Assembly: GCA_964524145.1 (NCBI GenBank)
Contig: CAZGCA010000001.1
Location: 124,001 to 188,000, forward strand
From: CAZGCA01 sp964524145
GTDB taxonomy: Bacteria; Hydrogenedentota; CAZGCA01
DNA: 64,000 nucleotides
Direction: 5' to 3'
Shown here: one piece after another, positions 59,646 to 64,000 of the stretch
Position numbering within the stretch: position 1 is the first letter of the stretch
Layout of the letters: the number at the start of each line of letters is the position of its first letter
The notes under the pieces: generated by a model
Told to the model about the DNA's origin: nothing
The model's input: the letters and a program-made list of their open reading frames with translations, nothing else
Databases searched by the model: none
Program-made: the position numbers and the translations under genes

Positions 59646-60914
59646 CTATGCCTTCTCCGGTTCCTTGACGCGGTAACCCAAATCCTCGACCGCCTGGCGA
59701 AGTGCCGCCCGGTCCAGCGCGTGACCCATCACCACAACCTGCTTGGTCTTCAGGTTGACGTCCGCCGACACCACACCTTTGGCCCCGAGCAGCGCCTGCG
59801 TAACGCTCTGCGCGCAATGGCTGCACGTCATACCATCGACACGCAGCTCGACCCACTCTTTCGTTTCGCCGTCTTCCTTCTGTGCGTGCGCTTCCGCTTT
59901 CCCCCGCGACAGCAGCGCGTACGCCAGCACTGCGAACAGGAACACCGCGCTGGCCCATTTGATCGCACCGGGAAGCATCCACCCGGCTTCGGCGGGAACA
60001 CGCGCCGCCAACCCAAACATGAGCTGGTCGAGCGCCAGCCCGAACGCGAGCGCCCCCAGAGCCACCGTGCCCAAATATATCAGCGCCGTCCGCCGCCCGA
60101 GCACCTTCCATATCGTGGCAAGAGTCGCCGCATTGGTTGCAGGCCCCGTCATCAGAAACACCAACGCCGCGCCCGGCGACGCGCCTTTAGCGACAAGCGC
60201 CGCAGCTATCGGCACCGACGCGGTCGCACACACATACACCGGCACCCCCAACGCCATCATCACGACCATCGCGACGATACCCCCGCCAAGGAGCCCCGCG
60301 AAATAATCCTCCGGCACCACCGCCGATATGAACGCCGCGATCATCAACCCGACTATCAGCGGCTTGACGATATCGCGCGGCAACGTGACCAATCCGTACC
60401 GCAACGCCCGCACCAGCTTGCTCGTGTCCCCGTCTTCCGTACAGCATTCCGCAGTACACGCTGGCGCGACGTCCGCTGCGTTCGGTCCGCCCGCGGCAAA
60501 CTCGTCCACCAGCCCACCGCCCACGAGTCCCGTCACAAACGCCGCCACCGGTCTCACCACGGCAAACACCGGACCCAGCAGGCTGAACGTCACAAAGATG
60601 CTGTCAACGCCAGTCTGCGGGGTCGAGATAAGGAACGAGACCGACGCACCGCGGCTCGCACCATGGCGACGCAACGACGTTCCCACCGGGATGACGCCGC
60701 ACGAACACAACGGCAGCGGTACGCCCAACACCGCCGCCTTGACCACCGGCCACATGCCGCGGCCCGCCAGATGCCGTTCGACCGTCTCGGGCGAGATCAC
60801 CACCGACAACACGCCCGCAACAACAAATCCGAACAGCAAATACGGCGACATCGCCGTCAACACGTCCCAGAGGTCAGCTACAAACCTCGGCACCAGCTCT
60901 ACAACGTAATCCAC
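59646..60914 (-). CDS. Heavy-metal permease (ArsP/SO_0444-like) with C-terminal HMA domain
   Basis: About 422 residues from GTG 60914; an upstream TTG would place TATAAT (60960-60955) inside the gene. Two groups of membrane helices of the DUF318/ArsP permease family, with the family motif PLPLCSCGVIP (Cys70, Cys72) in the first and FLMTGPATNAATLATIWK in the second, separated by a linker with CTAECC. The C-terminus is an HMA metal-binding domain with MTCSHC (Cys364, Cys367) and a typical GYRVKEPE ending. Members export Cu, As or organic metal compounds. Metal efflux is inferred from the family. Confidence 0.88.
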   Translation of the reverse strand: MDYVVELVPRFVADLWDVLTAMSPYLLFGFVVAGVLSVVISPETVERHLAGRGMWPVVKAAVLGVPLPLCSCGVIPVGTSLRRHGASRGASVSFLISTPQTGVDSIFVTFSLLGPVFAVVRPVAAFVTGLVGGGLVDEFAAGGPNAADVAPACTAECCTEDGDTSKLVRALRYGLVTLPRDIVKPLIVGLMIAAFISAVVPEDYFAGLLGGGIVAMVVMMALGVPVYVCATASVPIAAALVAKGASPGAALVFLMTGPATNAATLATIWKVLGRRTALIYLGTVALGALAFGLALDQLMFGLAARVPAEAGWMLPGAIKWASAVFLFAVLAYALLSRGKAEAHAQKEDGETKEWVELRVDGMTCSHCAQSVTQALLGAKGVVSADVNLKTKQVVVMGHALDRAALRQAVEDLGYRVKEPEKA

Positions 60915-61036
60915 TTGAACAACCTCTCTTCCACACCACCACTCCCTTCTATTAATTATAACAGCGAACGAGTGGTCCGCGCCACGTCGTGTTCGCATCA
61001 GGAATCTGACCACAAAGCACCAACTTCACATGCCTC

Positions 61037-61261
61037 TTGGATTCGAGTGCGAACGTGGTTGTGCTGATTGACGAGGACTACAGCAGCATGTACATCGACG
61101 GCCAGGTGACGCATCTGGAGAACGACCCGACGCCGGCGCAAGGCGATGCCGCCTTGATCCTCCGCGATTCGTCGAACGACAACAAATCGTTTGTCGACGA
61201 CGACGGGGTCATGAAGCTTGAAGGCTACGTCTACGAGAAGGGAGTGCGGCAGGTCTGTTGA
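61037..61261 (+). pseudogene. Possible fragment of a beta-sandwich protein
   Basis: A 74-codon frame without good ribosome-binding site. The sequence (NVVVLIDEDYSSMYIDGQ, then ALILRDSSNDNKSFVDDDGV) resembles the final beta-sandwich of GH32/GH43-like proteins, but is too short to be a protein on its own. It lies 0.8 kb from a truncated GH43/32-type catalytic fragment at 62079-62696. It may be noise. Confidence 0.25.
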
Positions 61262-61464
61262 CCTTGGTGCATCAAGGTTCTGGCAAGAACGGGCGGCGCC
61301 AGCACGTCTTGACAGCCTCTCCGGTGCCCGTCTGTTCGCCAATTGACGTGACAGACAAGCCCGTCAAGCGTGTTGCTTTACCTCGCGGGCTTCGTCGTAC
61401 CTAATCGTCTCGCGGACCCAGGTGCCCGGCAAACGCAGGTGCGTGGACCGCTCAGATTCTCAAC

Positions 61465-62052
61465 TCACCACAACACTGCGTTGACAGCGTCCGAGCTGAG
61501 AGGCCAGACGGTTGTTGACGGAAACTTGACAAACTCCACGTGCCCGTCCATAAACAGTACGTTCGATCCGCCGGGAACGTGGTTGAACTCTTCCGCCATC
61601 TCCGCCAGTCCGGCGTAGCCTGCCGAAGCTGTGTCCCACATTATCGGGAGTTCGGATTGCGCCTGGGTCGACCCCGCAGGATTGTTGATATCGGTGATGA
61701 AAAACCGTTCGATCCCCTCCCGCAGACGATAGACCGTGTGCAACTCTCCGTCTTTGCCCCTGATATCAGGTACGTCTCTGTCGTGCGCTCCCAGCGTCCA
61801 ATCGTGAAACGGGGGGAACAACCCTGCAACCACTGTAATACTGAAGCAGCCAGGGGACAGACACCCCGGGTTTGCCAGGTTCTCATCAAGCGCGTATCCG
61901 AAGTAATGGTAACAGAGTCCCGGCAGACGGAGGTACAGCCCTCCCTCTCGGTCCACGCTCATAAAGTCTTCCGCGGCTTTCTTCCCTGCATGCGCTTCAC
62001 CATCAGACGGGCACAGCGCGATGAACGGGTCCGTCATGTATTCCGGATACAG
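61465..62052 (-). pseudogene. H-X9-DG pseudopilin-type protein, N-terminal truncated
   Basis: The frame reads ALYPEYMTDPFIALCPSDGE, the usual middle region of DUF1559/H-X9-DG prepilin-type proteins, and near its end has the signature HVPGGSNVLFMDG (His, nine residues, Asp-Gly). The N-terminal methylation motif and transmembrane helix expected about 60-100 residues before are absent: before position ~62052 the frame continues into unrelated sequence. Such proteins are hallmarks of Planctomycetota, Lentisphaerota and relatives. The absence of a start and membrane anchor makes function unlikely. Confidence 0.7.
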
Positions 62053-62078
62053 CGCTTTGCCCGACGGCGTCGACCGGG

Positions 62079-62696
62079 ATTGAACTCGGAAAGCTGTGGA
62101 CGGAACATCCCAAGGTGCTCACGCCTGCCGACCGGCCTGGAGAACGCAAAGAGCTGTATGCGCCGTACGTGGTGGAACGCGACGACCGGTACTACATGTT
62201 CTACGGGCCGCACGAGATGCGCCTGGCAGCCTCGACCGACCTCTTCCACTGGGAACCCCAGGGACCGCGGTTTGTTCAGGACGGCGTTACCCGCGACCCG
62301 TGCGTCGTTCGTATCGACGGCGTCTACCACATGGTCTACACCGCCGGCCAGTCCGTCTTTCTCAGAACGTCAAAAGACCTGGTCGCGTGGACCGACCCGC
62401 CGAAAGAGGTCTACCGTATGGACCAGGACGGGCTGCCCGAGTCGCCGGTGCTCGTCGAACGCGACGGCGAGTTCTACCTGTTCTGGTGCATCTACGACGG
62501 CACCAACACCGCCTACGACAACAGAACGTTCGTCTTCCGGTCACACACGCCCGACAACTTCACCCGCGCCGACCGGCTGCCGATGCTGCTCGCCCACTGT
62601 CCCGAACTCATCGAAGACGACACCGGCCAGTGGTACATCAGCAGCGCCGAATGGCCCGCCCGCGGCGTGAGCCTCGCGCGGCTGGCCTGGGATTGA
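62079..62696 (+). pseudogene. Glycoside hydrolase (GH43/GH32-like propeller) N-terminally truncated
   Basis: The frame holds about 200 codons of a five-bladed propeller hydrolase: VERDDRYYMFYG, TRDPCVVRIDGVYHMVY with the RDP motif, ESPVLVERDGEFYLFWC with the acidic residue, and HCPELIEDDTGQWYISSAEW near the end. The first blade with the nucleophile Asp is missing: in-frame sequence continues upstream from GTG 62115 to about 62079 (IELGKLWTEHPKVLTP), and beyond that becomes unrelated. No ribosome-binding site precedes any start. It diverges head-to-head from the truncated pseudopilin. Confidence 0.7.
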
Positions 62697-62728
62697 ACGG
62701 TCGCCTTTCCTTACTGCTTCAGTTCGGG

Positions 62729-63982
62729 TTAGGTTGTGGGCGGGTGTTGACGGAGGTGTTGGGCGAGGTCTTTGGCGGGTCCTTCGAAATATATCGACTG
62801 GGTTGGAAACGCTATCGAGAGACCGAGCTTGTGGATGGCGCGCATGATGGCAAGGTTGATCCGTTCTTTTGTCGCGACGTGGTCGGCGAACGAAACGTCT
62901 CTGGTGAAGTAGTAGACGAGGATGTTGAGGCTCGAATCGGCGAACTCGGTGAACCGGACGACGATGAATTCTTGGTCGACTCCATCGTCGTGTTCGAGGA
63001 TGTCGCGTATGGCAGCGACGGCCTGTTCCATCTGGGTGGGGGTGGTCTCGTAGGTGACGCCGACGGTTTGCAGCACGCGCCGTTTGGGCATTCTCGACTG
63101 GTTGTCGATGGTGGCGTTGGCAACGGTCTTGTTGGGGATCGAGACGAGCGTTGCGGGAAATGTCCTGATGCGGGTCGACCGGAACCCGATCTCTTCGACA
63201 ACGCCTTCGACACCTTCGAGCTTAATCCAGTCGCCGACTCCGAACGGTCGGTCAACGAAGATGAATATCGAGCCGAAGACGTTGGACAAGGTGTCCTGGA
63301 GCGCCAGCGCTACCGCGAGCCCGCCGATACCGAGCCCCGCCAGGAGGCTGGCAACGTTGCCACCGAGAAGTTCGACCACCGAGACGAACGCGAGAACGGC
63401 TATGGTCGCCTTGAGCGCTTTGCGGATCAGGGGAACGAGCTGATCGTCGAGCGTCGACTCGGTTCGTCCGGCAAGCCGTGTGAGGTAGCCGACAAGAACG
63501 TCGACGGTGCGGAACAAGAACCATACAATATCGATCGCCAGGAGCACTTTCAGCGCGCCGAAGACGAACCCCTCCACGTCGGGCTTCTCGGGCAGCGGCA
63601 AGAGACCGAAGGCGAGCGCAAATCCGCCGAGAAGCACGAGGTATCCCAGCGGTTTGCTCGCTGCAGTCGCTATCAGGTGGTCGAACTTGAACGGCGTTTT
63701 CTGCAGAAGCGGAATGATCTTCTTCTCGAAGGTAAAGTCCAGTACCTTCTTGAACACGAGACCGAGCAGGATAAGAGCGAATGCGGCGACGACTTCCCAG
63801 ACCGCGATACCGAACAGCTCGAGTTTGGCCCAATCGGGAAGGATCGACGGGAGCTCGGATACCGCCGATTCCAGTTCTGTTGCAACAGTGGGCTCATCGG
63901 CGTACGCGACGGAGGCGGCCGCAATGGTCGTGAGAAGAAACGCCGTACAAACAACGAGAATGAAGTGCCTGGTCCTGCCCAT
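62729..63982 (-). CDS. MscS-family mechanosensitive channel
   Basis: A 417-residue protein with a signal-like N-terminus, several membrane segments (about residues 55-215) and the MscS core: the pore helix with GGLAVALALQDTLSNVFGS and the beta domain with DRPFGVGDWIKLEGVEGVV followed by SIPNKTVANATIDNQSRM. Opens in response to membrane tension to release solutes after osmotic downshock. GGAAAGG lies 11 bases before the ATG. The upstream region is at the end of the window, so its promoter cannot be judged. Confidence 0.93.
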   Translation of the reverse strand: MGRTRHFILVVCTAFLLTTIAAASVAYADEPTVATELESAVSELPSILPDWAKLELFGIAVWEVVAAFALILLGLVFKKVLDFTFEKKIIPLLQKTPFKFDHLIATAASKPLGYLVLLGGFALAFGLLPLPEKPDVEGFVFGALKVLLAIDIVWFLFRTVDVLVGYLTRLAGRTESTLDDQLVPLIRKALKATIAVLAFVSVVELLGGNVASLLAGLGIGGLAVALALQDTLSNVFGSIFIFVDRPFGVGDWIKLEGVEGVVEEIGFRSTRIRTFPATLVSIPNKTVANATIDNQSRMPKRRVLQTVGVTYETTPTQMEQAVAAIRDILEHDDGVDQEFIVVRFTEFADSSLNILVYYFTRDVSFADHVATKERINLAIMRAIHKLGLSIAFPTQSIYFEGPAKDLAQHLRQHPPTT

Positions 63983-64000
63983 GCAACCTTTCCTTTCCGC

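Noticed and set aside
59172..61067. 631-codon open frame on the plus strand
   Set aside because: It is antisense to the coiled-coil gene and the HMA permease, is rich in Arg/His/Gln as expected of an antisense frame, and has no ribosome-binding site or recognisable motif.

Overview
This 64 kb window reads as chromosomal DNA of an uncultured, probably anaerobic, free-living bacterium of moderately high G+C. Strong Shine-Dalgarno sites, many GTG/TTG starts and textbook sigma-70 promoters are visible. The gene content points to the Planctomycetota/PVC or Hydrogenedentota/Sumerlaeota type of genome: a Gfo/Idh/MocA oxidoreductase, DUF6807 (PmoA-like), ThuA, Tat-exported carbohydrate proteins, a sulfatase, and an H-X9-DG pseudopilin remnant. 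The phylum is inference from content only. Heme is made by the siroheme-dependent (Ahb) route, which fits an anaerobic life style.

Layout. 1-5.5 kb: end of a sugar oxidoreductase with a DUF6807 protein, a small lipoprotein, a DUF4139-like exported protein, cupin, nitroreductase and FMN reductase. 5.6-9.95 kb: heme operon hemB-ahbD-ahbA-ahbB-hemL with overlapping start/stop codons behind a clear promoter. 10-18.3 kb: HDAC-like deacetylase, NCS2 purine permease, an exported caspase-like (C25-type) peptidase, a URO-D-fold methyltransferase, an ECF sigma factor fused to a papain-like domain, DUF6504 and homocysteine S-methyltransferase. 18.6-25 kb: an acyl-CoA operon (acyl-CoA dehydrogenase, MaoC hydratase, PHP protein, two Cys-less thiolase-fold proteins and two DUF35 Zn-ribbon/OB proteins). 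Two of its intergenic gaps are occupied by elements ended by inverted arrays of a 7-base repeat, one carrying a four-helix-bundle (S23) gene and the other empty.

25-41.6 kb: extracytoplasmic carbohydrate genes (ThuA, Tat isomerase-like protein, polysaccharide deacetylase, GH32 plus a coupled esterase, kelch protein, sulfatase), interrupted by a glycosyltransferase/PD-(D/E)XK-like pair. 41.8-50.2 kb: two diverged copies of a large YfhO-type membrane protein flank two opposite-strand genes (a methyltransferase and a glycosyltransferase-methyltransferase fusion) and a decayed insertion sequence with intact terminal inverted repeats. 50.3-57.3 kb: SCP2-like protein, Fe-dependent alcohol dehydrogenase, a lone Mu gpF-like phage gene beside tRNA-Pro(CGG), a membrane spermidine-synthase-like protein, and rplM-rpsI with promoter and terminator. 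57.3-64 kb: aminotransferase, a tiny Cys-tailed protein, a coiled-coil protein, a metal permease with HMA domain, remnants of a pseudopilin and a glycosidase, and an MscS channel.

The most interesting items are the heptamer-bounded S23 element and its empty relative in one operon, the acyl-CoA cluster whose thiolase homologues lack the nucleophilic Cys and which has no 3-hydroxyacyl-CoA dehydrogenase (suggesting retro-aldol chemistry), and the sigma factor fused to a papain-like domain.
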